Both the position numbers and the translations under genes were made by a program. A stretch of 64,000 nucleotides of DNA, from the NCBI GenBank assembly GCA_963769945.1, contig CAVYOA010000001.1, forward strand, positions 155,941-219,940, written 5' to 3'. This document shows, one piece after another, positions 16,634-27,000 of this stretch (the first letter of the stretch is position 1; every line of letters begins with the position of its first letter). The notes beneath the pieces were generated by a model. The model did no database searches. It saw nothing but the letters and a program-made list of their open reading frames with translations, and was not told where the DNA came from. This stretch comes from WHSW01 sp963769945. GTDB lineage: Bacteria > Actinomycetota > Thermoleophilia > Solirubrobacterales > 70-9.

Positions 16634-16646
16634 GAATAACGTATCC
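16634..16646 (+). promoter_or_regulatory. Putative GntR operator / promoter element at the ADC-ALDH operon
   Basis: The 13-mer GAATAACGTATCC (arms GAATA/TATCC) abuts the ATG of the acetoacetate-decarboxylase-like gene. It shares ATAA-Y-GTATCC with the GntR-puuD site. On the minus strand it contains TACGTT, ending 5 nt before the ATG, so it may double as the -10 of a leaderless promoter. Confidence 0.55.
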
Positions 16647-16691
16647 GAAGGTTCCGCGCACCCGTCGCGGCAGCGAACCGAATCGAGTACA

Positions 16692-16775
16692 TGCGGCTGA
16701 GAGGACTCGAACCTCCACGTCCTTGCGGACACGGCGACCTGAACGCCGCGCGTCTACCAATTCCGCCACAGCCGC
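16692..16775 (-). tRNA. tRNA-Leu (anticodon CAG)
   Basis: An 84-nt type II tRNA on the minus strand: acceptor GCGGCTG/CAGCCGC with discriminator A, anticodon stem CGGCG/CGCCG with loop TTCAGGT (anticodon CAG), a long variable arm, and T arm GAGGTTCGAGTCCTC. CCA is not encoded. Confidence 0.95.
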
Positions 16776-16940
16776 GTGACTGGCTCCCAATCTAGCGTGA
16801 GCCCGGGCCCCGTACCCGCGCACACATCGCGACGTCCTCGACTTTGTCATGCCTATTCGTGGCTAAAGTCGATGACGTCGCGGCCAAGGCGCTCGAACCA
16901 CCCTCGCGCGCCGGCTGGCTGACGAAGTAACGTCCATCAG

Positions 16941-18025
16941 ATGAGGGTGGGACTGGTCCTCGGCGCTGGGGGCATTCAGGGCGGCGCCTGGCTCACCGGT
17001 GGGCTCGACGCGCTCGCGGCTGAGACCGGCTGGGACCCCGCTACGGCCGATGTCGTTGTCGGCACCTCGGCCGGGTCGGTAATCGCCTCGCTCTGCGTCG
17101 CCGGGATCCCGCCCTGGTTCATGGTCGCCCACTCGCGCGGCGAATCCTTCGACGGTGTAGTCGACGCTCAGGGCCGCCCGGCCGCCGAGGCCGATCGCTC
17201 CGGCGGCGCCCAGTTTCAGCTCGCTCGCGCCCTGCCGCCGATCGGTCCGGGTCCTGGCGCCTCGCCCTGAACACTCTGCGCGCCCCGCGCCGCTACCCGC
17301 CCGCCGCCGTCTTCGCCGGCTGGTGGCCGCGGGGATTCATCTCCACCGAGCCGCTCAAGGACATCATCCGCCGCGTCGTCCCCGAGGGCTGGAGTCACCA
17401 CCCCAACCTCTGGGTCGTCGCCTGCGACTACGCGACCGGACGCCGCGTCCCCTTTGGCCGCGACGGGGCTCCGCCGGCCGAGCTCGCCGATGCCGTTGCC
17501 GCCTCGTGCGCGATTCCCGGCTTCTACCACCCCGTCCCGATCGACGGTCGGCGCTACGTCGACGGCGGCATCTACTCGACCTCCAACCTCGATCTCGTGC
17601 GCGACGCGGGTCTCGATCTCGTCATCTGCCTCAACCCCACATCCTCCCTACATCCCACGCGCGCCTGGAACCCGGCCGAACGGATCGCCCGCTCCGCTCG
17701 CGACGCCTCCGGTCGCCGCCTCGGCTCGGAAGCTCGCAAGCTGCGCGAGCGCGGCACCGAAGTCGTCTTGATCCAGCCGACCGGCGAGGACCTGGCGGCG
17801 ATGGGGCCGAACCTGATGAGCCGCAGGAACCGCAACCGGACGATCGAGACTGCGCGGCGCACCGTCGCCACCCAGCTCGCGCGGGCGGAGAACCGCGAGC
17901 GGCTCGCCGCGCTGCCCGAAGGCGATCCGCGTCGCATCCGCCGACCCGAGGGCCCGCCCGAGCAGTGGCCGGACCTCGCCGAGATCACCGATCTCGCTCG
18001 CGCCCACTTCGCCGGCGCCGGCTGA
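16941..18025 (+). CDS. Patatin-like phospholipase, frameshifted
   Basis: A protein of about 360 aa with the patatin fold: the glycine-rich oxyanion loop L-G-A-G-G-I-Q-G-G-A, nucleophile elbow G-T-S-A-G-S near residue 43, and catalytic Asp in Y-V-D-G-G-I-Y. It hydrolyses acyl esters of lipids. The first part is in one frame to about 17250 and the rest in another; restoring one missing base near 17252 gives the expected P-I-G-P-G-S-W-R-L-A-L-N-T-L join. The break leaves both catalytic halves intact and is probably a sequence error. The acyl-CoA synthetase follows after 9 nt, suggesting release and activation of fatty acids in one operon. Confidence 0.8.
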
Positions 18026-18034
18026 GCCGACGAG

Positions 18035-19617
18035 ATGCGGCGGACTGAGATCGAGTCCTACGAACAGGCGTGTGCCGAGCACGAGTGGCACGTTCCTCAG
18101 CGCTACAACATCGCCGCTGACGTCTGCGACAAGCACCCACCTGACAAGCAGGCGATGGTCTGGGAACGCCACGACGGCGCCACTCGCGAACTCACCTGGG
18201 GCGAGCTCCAAGACCTCTCCAATCGCGCCGCGGCGTTACTTCGCGCCAACGGCGTCAAACGCGGCGACCGCGTTGCCGTCGTCCTCCCTCCCACGCCCGA
18301 GACGGCGGCGATCTTCTTCGGCACCTGGAAGCTGGGCGCGATCCTGCTCTCGATGTCGGTGCTCTACGGCGACGACGGCATCCGCCACCGCCTTGAGGAC
18401 TCGACACCGACGGTGCTCGTCACCGACGCCGACAACGTCGACCGCTTCGATCCTTCGCTTATCAGCGAGATCATCGTCGCTGACGCCGACCTGCTCGCCG
18501 CCCAGCCCAACGACCACATCTGCGAGGACACTGCCGCCGATGACCCGGCGCAGCTCTATTACACGTCGGGAACCACCGGCAAGGCCAAGGGCATCCTGCA
18601 CGCCCACCGCTACATCCTCGGCCACGAGGAGTTCGTCTACTGCCACGACATCCGCGAAGGCGAGCGCTTTCACGGTATGGGCGAGTGGGCCTGGGCAGCC
18701 GGAATCTCGCCCCTGCTCGGGCCCTGGCGCCTCGGCGCCGTCCAATACGTCTACCAGCGCGAAGGCGGCTTCGACCCCGTCAAGCAGCTCGAGTTCCTCT
18801 CGCGCCACGAGGTCACGAACGTGTTCACGACGCCAACGGCGATGCGGGCGACGATGGCTGTCGAAGACGCCGGCGCGCGCTACCCGCAGAAGTTCCGCAT
18901 CGTCTGCAGCGCCGGCGAACCGCTCAACCCCGAGGCGATCCGCTGGTTTCGCAAGCAGTACGGCGTCACCGTGCTCGACTACTACGGCCTCACCGAGTCC
19001 TATCCGCTGTGCGCGAACTTCCCCTTTATGGAGGTGCGCGAGGGCTCGATGGGTAAGACGATGCCGGGCTGGGACGTGCAGATCCTCGACGAGGACGAGA
19101 ACCCCGTCGAGCCGGGCGAGCGCGGCGAGATCTGCCTGCGCGCCCGCTCCAATCCGCATTACCCCTCGGCTACTGGGAACTGCCCGACGCGAGCGACGAG
19201 ACCTTCGGCGGCGAGTGGTTTCACTCCAAGGACGCAGCGACGATGGACGCCGATGGCTACGTCTGGTATGCCGGCCGCGCCGACGACGTGATCATCGCCG
19301 CCGGCTATCGGATCGGTCCATTCGAGGTCGAGTCGGCGTGCATCGAGCACCCCGCCGTGCGCGAGGCAGCCGCGGTCGCTTCGCCCGACGAGGTCAGGGG
19401 CAACGTCGTCAAGGCGTTCATCGTTCTGGCCGCAGGCTTCGAGCCGTCCGACGAGCTCGCCGCCGAGATTAAGGGCTCGGTCAGAAAGAGCCTCAGCGCT
19501 TACGCCTATCCGCGCCTGATCGAGTTCACCGACGAGCTGCCGAAGACGCTGACCGGCAAGATCCGGCGGATCGAGTTGCGTGAAGCTGAGCGCGAGGCAG
19601 CCGGGCAGTCGGGCTGA
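18035..19617 (+). CDS. Acyl-CoA synthetase (AMP-forming, medium-chain type), frameshifted
   Basis: About 527 aa of the ANL superfamily. Motifs in order: Y-Y-T-S-G-T-T-G-K-A-K-G (P-loop-like ATP site), Y-Y-G-L-T-E-S (A5), and in the C-terminal domain G-R-A-D-D-V-I-I-A-A-G-Y-R-I-G (A8 hinge) and P-K-T-L-T-G-K-I-R-R with the catalytic Lys. It activates carboxylic acids to acyl-CoA through acyl-adenylates. A single-base deletion near 19166 (expected P-L-G-Y-W-E-L) separates the large and small domains; since both sides keep normal codon use it is likely an assembly error. It follows the patatin gene closely. Confidence 0.85.
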
Positions 19618-19635
19618 TCTCGCCCCGGGTTGCCG

Positions 19636-21654
19636 TTAGCGGTATCCGGCGCCCGTCGACTTCCAAGCGTTCGGCGAGCGCTCGGGGACGGCGAGCATCG
19701 GCAGGACACGCTCGATCAGCACCTCGACGACCTTGGGGTCGAACTGCGTCCCGGCACATCGCCTCAGCTCCTCGATTGCCTGGTCAGGTGTGAGTGACCG
19801 GCTATAGCTTCGGTGCTCGGTCATCGCCTCGTAGGCATCGCAGACGAAGATGATTCGCGCTCCGAGCGGGATCTCTGAGCCCTCGAGGCCGTCCGGATAG
19901 CCCGCACCGTCCCAGCGTTCATGGCTCGCGCGAACCAGCTCGGCGACCGGCTCGAGCGCCGGCGCCGCGGCGAGGATGCGCTGACCGGTGATCGTGTGAG
20001 CTCGCATCAGCTCCCACTCGCTGTCGTTGAGGGAATCTGGCTTGTGCAGGATCTTGTCCGGGATCGCGATCTTGCCGATGTCGTGAAGCTCGGCCGCTCG
20101 CGTGAGGATGTCCAGCTGCTCTGCCCCGAGGCCGAGCTTGCGGCCAACCTCCACCGCAAGGCGCGTGACGCCGGTTTGATGTGCGCTGAGCGCTGGCTCG
20201 CGCTCTCGCAGCAGGCGCGTCAGCACGTCATGGGCTTGGCGCTGCACGGACACCTGGCGGCGGCCCTTGGCGTGGTACATGCGGGTATCGGCGAGGTGCA
20301 GGGCAGTCGAGACGCGGTTGGCCTCGGCCGGCACGACAGCCGCGCCCGCTGAGGCGCGTGATCGAGAAAGCCCTCGCCACGCTCATGCAGGACCTCGTCC
20401 GCCTCGGCGAGCAGCGCCGGGACCCGGTCACGCCCACCCGATACGAGCACGCAGAACTCGTCGCCACCGAGCCGGTAGGCACGGCCATCGCCGGTCATCG
20501 CGGCGCGCAGCTTGTCGCCGATGCGCTGAAGCAGAGCGTCGCCGGCGGGGTGACCGAAGCCATCGTTGTAGGCCTTGAAGCCGTCGAGGTCGAAGATCGC
20601 GAGCACCGATTGACCAGGACCGCGAACAGCGTGCTCGAGGTCGGCGAGCAGAGCACGACGATTGCCCAGTCCCGTGAGCGCGTCAGTTACGGCTTCCTCG
20701 CGCACGACCTTGAGCAGCGCGACGTTCGATCGAAACGTGAGCACGAGGCGCAGCATGACGCCGGTGAGCGTCGCAACCGCCAGCCATACCGACAGCGCGG
20801 TCAAGGGCTGGAAGTGATCCCAGGCGAGCACTCCCGTGGCGACGCATCCGAACAGGACCGGAAAAAGAATCGAGTAGGAGACGCGACGCGCCGCCGGGTT
20901 CCGGGAGCTGTCGGCGAGGGCCGCGGCGGTCGCGATCAGCGTCCCGCCGACGAGCCAGAGCTCGTCGAAATGGCCGCCGTCGAAGCGGCCAAGGGCGTCC
21001 TGATAGATGAAGATGCCGTCGGCAATTCCCCAGATCGCGACCCCGGCACAGGCGAGCAGGCCACGATCGGCCAACCCGCAAACCAGAGGCGGTGACCCCG
21101 ACGATCAAGAAGGACAGCAGCAGGACGTCGCCGAGCAGATAGGCGAGGCTGGTGGGCAGCGAGGCTCGGCTCGTCGACGGTGAGGCCGATCAGCGCCGGA
21201 GCGAGAATGGCCGTGCCAAGGGCGGCCGAGGCGAGTCCCCCGATCGCCCCGTCGAGCCAGGCGCTGGCGGTGAAGCGGACCCGGCGCCCGACCAGCAGCA
21301 GCACCCCGACGTAGAAGAACGGGAAGGCGAGCAGGTAGCCGAACTCCGCCAGCGACGGATACGGCGGGTTCACCCCCGCCTCCTCGGCGGTTGAGTAGAT
21401 ATCGCCGACCGTCCAGACGGCGATTCCTACCGCAAACGAAAGCCAGATCCAGCGCTGCGTCCTGAGAAACGCTCGCTCGCACGATGCAGATCGCGACCGC
21501 CAAGAGGAGGACGCCGTTATAGATCCAGTCGTCGATCGACCTCACCGCCGCCGGCGCCCGAAACCCAAACGACGTGAAGCGCCAGGCCGGCGACGGCAAG
21601 CCCGAGCAGGGCGAGCATCGCTCGTCTTGTCTTTCGCTGATCGCTCGTAGGCAT
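19636..21654 (-). CDS. Membrane-anchored GGDEF plus HD-GYP c-di-GMP enzyme, several frameshifts
   Basis: Assembled from four frames, this gene encodes about 670 aa: an N-terminal multi-helix membrane sensor, a GGDEF domain (D-A-L-T-G-L-G-N-R-R and R-L-G-G-D-E-F, intact active site) and a C-terminal HD-GYP domain (H-D-I-G-K-I-A-I-P and H-E-R-W-D-G-A-G-Y-P). It could both make and degrade c-di-GMP. Frame changes occur near 20340, 21080, 21180, 21470 and 21560. The start ATG at 21654 gives a short basic N-terminus then a hydrophobic helix. The regular domain order suggests one intact gene with base-level errors, though decay cannot be excluded. Confidence 0.7.
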
Positions 21655-21740
21655 GGAACAGGCACCGGTGGTGTCCCCGATTTCATCGGCATTCAGCCGT
21701 CAGATGCTCAAGCTGACTAAGCGCCTGCCAAAGTTCCCTC

Positions 21741-22356
21741 ATGGCGCGCTGGACCCTGATTGCCGCTGGATTGGTCACCTTCGCGCTTGTCGCCAGCCAG
21801 CTGTTGCTGCCGAGCCTCGGTGCGCAGCGGGTCGAAGACCGCCTCACGCAGGGCGGCGGCTCGGCCGAAGTCACGCTTGGCGCGGTTCCTGCCGTCCGCC
21901 TGCTTTTCTCCGACGGCGAGCGACTCGAGGTCACTGCGCGCGACCTCGATCTCGAGCTCGACGAGCGCGAGGCCGTGTTCGACCGCCTCGACGGCTTCAC
22001 GATCGTCGACATCTCAGTCACCAGCTCCAGCGCCGGTCCGTTCGAGTTGACGCGCTTCTTGCTGCAGCGCGACGGCGAGTGGGCCCTACAGCCTCGTCGC
22101 CAGCGGCGAGACGACCGCCAGTGAGCTGACATCGTTCGGCCTCGACCAGGTCGCGCTCCCCGGCGAGTCGTTTCTCGACCTCTTGCTCGATCCGTTCGTC
22201 GACCAGGTGAATGCGCCGCTGCCGATCGAGCTCGAGATGGAGCTTTCGAGCGATCATGGACGCGTTCAGGTGGTTTCGGGAGGGGGCGAGGTTGCCGGCA
22301 TCCCGGCCGGCCCGCTCGCCGAGCTGATCACGTCTGCGATCGTGCTGCAGCTGTGA
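21741..22356 (+). CDS. LmeA-like (DUF2993) lipid-binding protein, frameshifted
   Basis: About 205 aa with an N-terminal hydrophobic signal or anchor (residues 5-25) and a DUF2993-like body (A-V-P-A-V-R-L-L-F-S-D-G, then after the frame change F-G-L-D-Q-V-A-L-P and a C-terminal I-P-A-G-P-L-A-E-L). In mycobacteria the family includes LmeA, a periplasmic phospholipid-binding protein. The frame changes near 22090. Its stop overlaps the GTG of the hydrolase that follows. Family assignment is tentative. Confidence 0.6.
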
Positions 22357-23144
22357 GTGAGCAAACCGCGAGCGGGCTCGTTTACGACGTCGCTGGATCA
22401 GGACCGCCGGTGCTGTTGTTTCACGCCGGCATCGCCGATCGATCGATGTGGGAGCCACAATGGCAAGGCCTCAGCGAGCGCTTCACCGCGATCCGCTTCG
22501 ACGCCCGCGGCTTCGGCGAGTCGGCCGACCCGTCTGGTCCGTACACCCTGCACGACGATGGCGCCGAGGTCCTCGAAGCCGCCGGCATCGAGCGGGCGGC
22601 ACTAGTCGGCTGCTCGATGGGCGGCGGCGCGGCACTCGATCTCGCTCTGGCGGCACCGCAGCGCGCCAGTGCTCTTGTGACCGTGTGCTCGACCCCTTCG
22701 GGCTGGCACCACAGCGACGAGATCCTCGCCCTTTGGGACGAGGTCGAAGCCGTCTACGAACGCGAGGGGATCGAAGCAGCCAACGAGCTCGAGCTGCGGA
22801 TGTGGCTCGACGGCTATGGACGCGACGGGGCTTGCGGCGAGCACCTCAGAGCACAGATCGGCTCGATCAACGCAGCCTTGCTCGAGCGCCAAGACACATT
22901 CGAGGTCGAGCCCGGCAAGCTCGAGCCGCCGGCGATCGAGCGCCTCGGCGAGATCGCTGTCGCGGTGCTCGCGATCTTCGGCTCCCACGACCAGCCGAGC
23001 TCGATCGCCGGGCTGCGCGCGATCGCCGAGGGCACCGGTGGCGAGCTCGTCGAGATCTCGGACGCTGCGCACCTGCCCTCACTCGAGCGGCCAGATCAGT
23101 TTGAGGCGGCGCTGATGCCGTTTCTCGAGCGCTACGCGACGTAG
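22353..23144 (+). CDS. Alpha/beta hydrolase
   Basis: A 263-aa alpha/beta hydrolase, cytoplasmic (no signal peptide). The oxyanion H-A-G region follows strand 3 (L-L-F-H-A-G-I), the nucleophile elbow is G-C-S-M-G-G, the acid is in I-F-G-S-H-D, and the His is in D-A-A-H-L-P. This layout is like 3-oxoadipate enol-lactonase or general esterases. GTG at 22353 overlaps the upstream stop (GTGA). It converges on the next hydrolase gene with a gap of only 4 nt. Substrate unknown. Confidence 0.88.
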   Translation: MSEQTASGLVYDVAGSGPPVLLFHAGIADRSMWEPQWQGLSERFTAIRFDARGFGESADPSGPYTLHDDGAEVLEAAGIERAALVGCSMGGGAALDLALAAPQRASALVTVCSTPSGWHHSDEILALWDEVEAVYEREGIEAANELELRMWLDGYGRDGACGEHLRAQIGSINAALLERQDTFEVEPGKLEPPAIERLGEIAVAVLAIFGSHDQPSSIAGLRAIAEGTGGELVEISDAAHLPSLERPDQFEAALMPFLERYAT

Positions 23145-23148
23145 CTGG

Positions 23149-24073
23149 TCAGCGGGCTGCGGCGACTGCGCCGGCGGGCTTTGCGGCTTGCGCCCGGCGG
23201 GCGTTCTCGATCAGGTGACCGGTGATTTTCGGCCACAGCTGCGGCGGCAGGTCATGTCCCATGCCGTCGATCAGCTTCAGCTCGGCCGCCGGGATCGCGG
23301 CGGCAACCGCCCGCCCCGCGGCAGGGCGGACGAGCGGGTCCTTGGTGCCGTGGATGACCACCGTGGGAGCGCCGATCGAGCGCAGCTTGCCCGAGCGGTC
23401 TCCCGAGGCGGTGATCGCGTGCAGCTGGCGTGCGGCGCCCACCGGGTGATGGGCGCGGTCATAGCCGGCGGCGATCAACCTGCGCATGCGGTCTGGATCG
23501 GACGGGTAGTCGGGCGAGCCGATGATGTCGAACGTGCGCATGATCGCCTCGATGTAGCCATCGCGGCCCTCGGGCGGCGCGGCCAGCAGCGTGCCAAGTG
23601 CGCGCAGACGCGGTAGTGAGGAGACCCGCTTGCCGGCACCGGTCATGATCAAGCCCAGCGAGCGCACCACCTCCGGGCGCCGGTAGGCGAGCACCTGGGC
23701 GATCATCCCGCCCTGTGAGGCGCCGACCACATGCGCCGACTCGATTCCTAGATGCTCGATCAAGCCCGCGACATCATCGGCCATGTCGTCGAGCGTGTAG
23801 CCGAGACCCCGGTTGAGGCCGAGGAGCATCGCGAGCTTGCCCGGGAACGCCGAGGTGGTCGAGCCAGCTGGAGTGACCGATATCGCGGTTGTCGAGGCGA
23901 ACGGCGCGAAAGCCCGCCTCTGCCAGGAGCTCGCAGAAGCCCTCGTCCCAGGCGATCATCTGAGTTCCCAAGCCCATGATCAACAGCATCGGCTCGCCAT
24001 CAGGGTCGCCGATCTCCTGATAGGCGATCTCGACCCCGTTGACCGGCGCCAGTTGCTCGTCCGCGATTCTCAT
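23149..24073 (-). CDS. Alpha/beta hydrolase, single frameshift
   Basis: About 308 aa. The first part has L-L-I-M-G-L-G-T-Q (oxyanion loop region) and R-L-D-N-R-D-I-G-H-S; after a frame change near 23840 the second part has the nucleophile elbow G-A-S-Q-G-G, I-H-G-T-K-D and the catalytic His in G-M-G-H-D-L-P. Removing one G from a GGG run restores P-G-K-L-A-M-L-L-G. Proteins with this L-D-N-R-D-x-G pattern are common in actinobacteria as esterase- or aclacinomycin-methylesterase-like enzymes. The start at 24073 is 4 nt after the stop of the large fusion gene, suggesting co-transcription with it. Confidence 0.82.
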
Positions 24074-24077
24074 CCGG

Positions 24078-27000
24078 TCAGCCAGCCGCGATCGCGTGCG
24101 CAGTGCGCCGTGCAAGCGCCATGATCGTCAGCATCGGATTCGTCCCCGACGCGGTCGGGAAGGCGCTTGCGTCGCCAATCCAGACGCCGGGCGTGTCGTG
24201 TAGCTCGCCCCACGGGTTCGCCACCGAGCTCGCGGGATCACGGCCCATGCGACAGCTGCCCATCTGATGAGCCGAGAAGAGCAGGAACTCGCGCGGCTGG
24301 ATCGGAGCCGAGGTGACCTCGCCGATGAAGGTCTCGAGGTCGTCGCCGTGCTTCCAGTCGGGTGCCTTTCGCGCCGAGCCGACGATCTCGGTCGCGCCGG
24401 CGGCCTCATGCACTCGGATCAGCTGCTCGACCCCGGCGCGGATGTTGCGGATGTCGACCTCGTCGGTGATCGGGTACTGAGCCACCGCCGTGCCAGCCTC
24501 GTCGACGACAACGCGCCCGTGACCCTGCTCGCGAACGAGGCTGATCAGCGAAGCCGAATCGCCCCAGTGGCGCATGCGGCGCTTGTGGTCGGCGCCCGAG
24601 CGCCACGGCAGCGCGCCGGCGTAAAGGCCCGTCGTCGCCTGCGCGCCCTCGAGCAAGAAGCCGTGACCGTCGCCCGTGTCCTCGAACTCGTGCGAGAGCG
24701 CCGCCTGCGGCGGTCCCCAATTCCAGTTTTGGGGCTCGTCGTAGTAGGCGGTGACGGCCGCCGTCGGATGCAAGCGCAGAAAGTCGCCGGTAGCAGGGCC
24801 GCCGATCTGCGATCGCAGCAGCAGCGCCGGTGACTCGATCGATCCGCAGGCGACAACGACGATTGGCGCGTTCACGGTCAGCCGGGTCACCGCCCCGTTG
24901 TCACCCTCGGGATCGACCCACACTGCCTCGACGCCGGCAGCGCGGCCGTTGTCGACGAGCACCCGCTCGGCTCTGCAGCCGGCGAGAATCTCGGCGCCAT
25001 TGGCTTGGGCATCGACCAGGTACGTCTTCGCCGTGGACTGCTTGGATCCCGACTGATCGCCGAAGCCGAGGTAGGCGGCGCTGGCCGGGTCGTACTTCTC
25101 CGGGTCGGTGTTGCGCAGGATCGAGCTGAAGTCAAAGCCAAACTTCTCGCAAGCCGCTCGTAGCCGCTCGTGCGGCCCGGAGAGGTCTGAGCACTCGCCG
25201 TTGACCATGATCCGCTCGCTGACGGCGTCCAGGTGCGCGTCGAAGTCCGGTCCGTCGAGGCCCTCGAGCCCGTGCTCTCGCGCCCACTCCTCGCGCACCC
25301 AGGAATGAGTGCGCAGGCAGTTGGTCCAGTTGATCGTGGTGCCGCCGCCGATGCCCGCGCCGGCGACGATCGAGACTTGGCCGTCGGCGGTCGGAAAGGG
25401 CCCGCCGTTGAGATAGGAGCGCTGGTAGGCGGCGAGCTCGTACTGGTCGAAGTCGCGGTCGTCGAAGTAGCCGCCGGCTTCGAGCACGACCACGCTCTTG
25501 CCCGCGGCCGCCAGCTCGGCGGCGATGACGCCGCCACCGGCGCCGGAGCCGACAACGCAGACGTCCGCGTCGATCGTCTCCTGCGGCGCGCTCGGCTTGC
25601 GGATGCGAAGCGGGCGCTCGCGCTCGGGCGGTGGCGAGAGCGGTCCCGGGTATCCGATCGTCGCCCACGTCGGGTTCTGGCCGGTGCCGAGATCGGGCAG
25701 CGCGTAAAAGATCGAGCCGGCGACGCCGCGGATCGTCGTCAGGCCCGCCAAGGCATCGGGGCTCTGGTCGCCGAACCCGTGGACGATCTGCTCACGGATC
25801 TCCAGGGGTGTCGTCTCGGACATTCCAGCCTCGGCGAGGCCATCGAGCAGGGCTCGCAACCCGATCGTCTGCTCATCGGTGATCTGCGCCTGAAGCAATG
25901 CGACCTCGAGCGCCTCGGGCACCGCGGCGTGACTGGCCGCGCTGAGCCAGAAGCCACGCGCCGCCTCGTCGCCGGCCGGCGTTGGCAGCGCAGGGATGAA
26001 GGTGTCGCAAAGCGCCGTGAGCGCTGCGCGCTGAGCATCGTCGAACAGCGTGCTCGTCGCCAGCAGGGCAAAGGTCTCGCCGACCGTCTTGCTGACCTCG
26101 GCGCTGTACGGGAAGTGATGAGGATCGCGCGAGGGCGCGTAGCCCGGTGTGATCATCAGCGACTGGCGCTTGGTGTACTTGCGGATCCCGTCCGGCCCAT
26201 GGCGAGAGCCCAGGCCCGAGGCCTTCCAGCCCCCCATCGGCAGCTCGAGCGCCGCGTAGTTGACCTGAGCATCGTTGACGCAGGCGACGCCGGCCTCGAT
26301 CCGTCGCGCGATCTCCTCACCGCGAACCTCGTCGCGTGTCCACACCGATGCCTGCAGCCCGTAGGGACCATCGTTTGCGAGCTCGATCGCCTGCTCAGCG
26401 TCGCGAACCGCCATCACCGGCAACGTCGGGCCGAAGGTCTCCTCGGTCATGCACAGCATCGAGTGATCGACGCCAGCAAGCACCGTTGGGCGATAAAAGC
26501 GCCCAGGCTCAGGACCGCGCTCGCCACCGGTAACGATCCGAGCGCCCTTGTCGACCGCGTCGGCGACGTGGGCCTCGATCAGATCCAGCTGAGGTGGGAA
26601 GATGATCGCGCCGATATCGACGCTGCCCGGCGCGCCCGGCGGTCCCTGACGCAGCGACTCGACCTTGCCCGTGAGCCGCTCGAGAAACTCGTCGTGGACG
26701 GGCTCCTCAACGTAGATGCGCTCGACCGAGATGCAGACCTGACCGGAGTTGTTGAGGCCGTATGAAACGGCGGCGTTTGCCGCCCGCTCGAGATCGGCGT
26801 CGGCGAGGATCACCATTGGGTCCTTGCCGCCGAGCTCGAGGCTGACAGGGGTAAGCGTCTGTGCGGCCTGGGCCATCACCTTCTTGCCGGTGGCAACCGA
26901 GCCGGTGAACATGACGAAGTCGACTTCGTCGACGAGAGCCGCGCCGGTCTCGCCGCGGCCGGTGGCGACCTGAAACACCCCGTCGGGCAAGCCAGAGTCT

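Noticed and set aside
25233..26765. Long plus-strand open frame opposite the ALDH-GMC fusion
   Set aside because: Shadow of the real minus-strand gene: no motifs and low-complexity composition.
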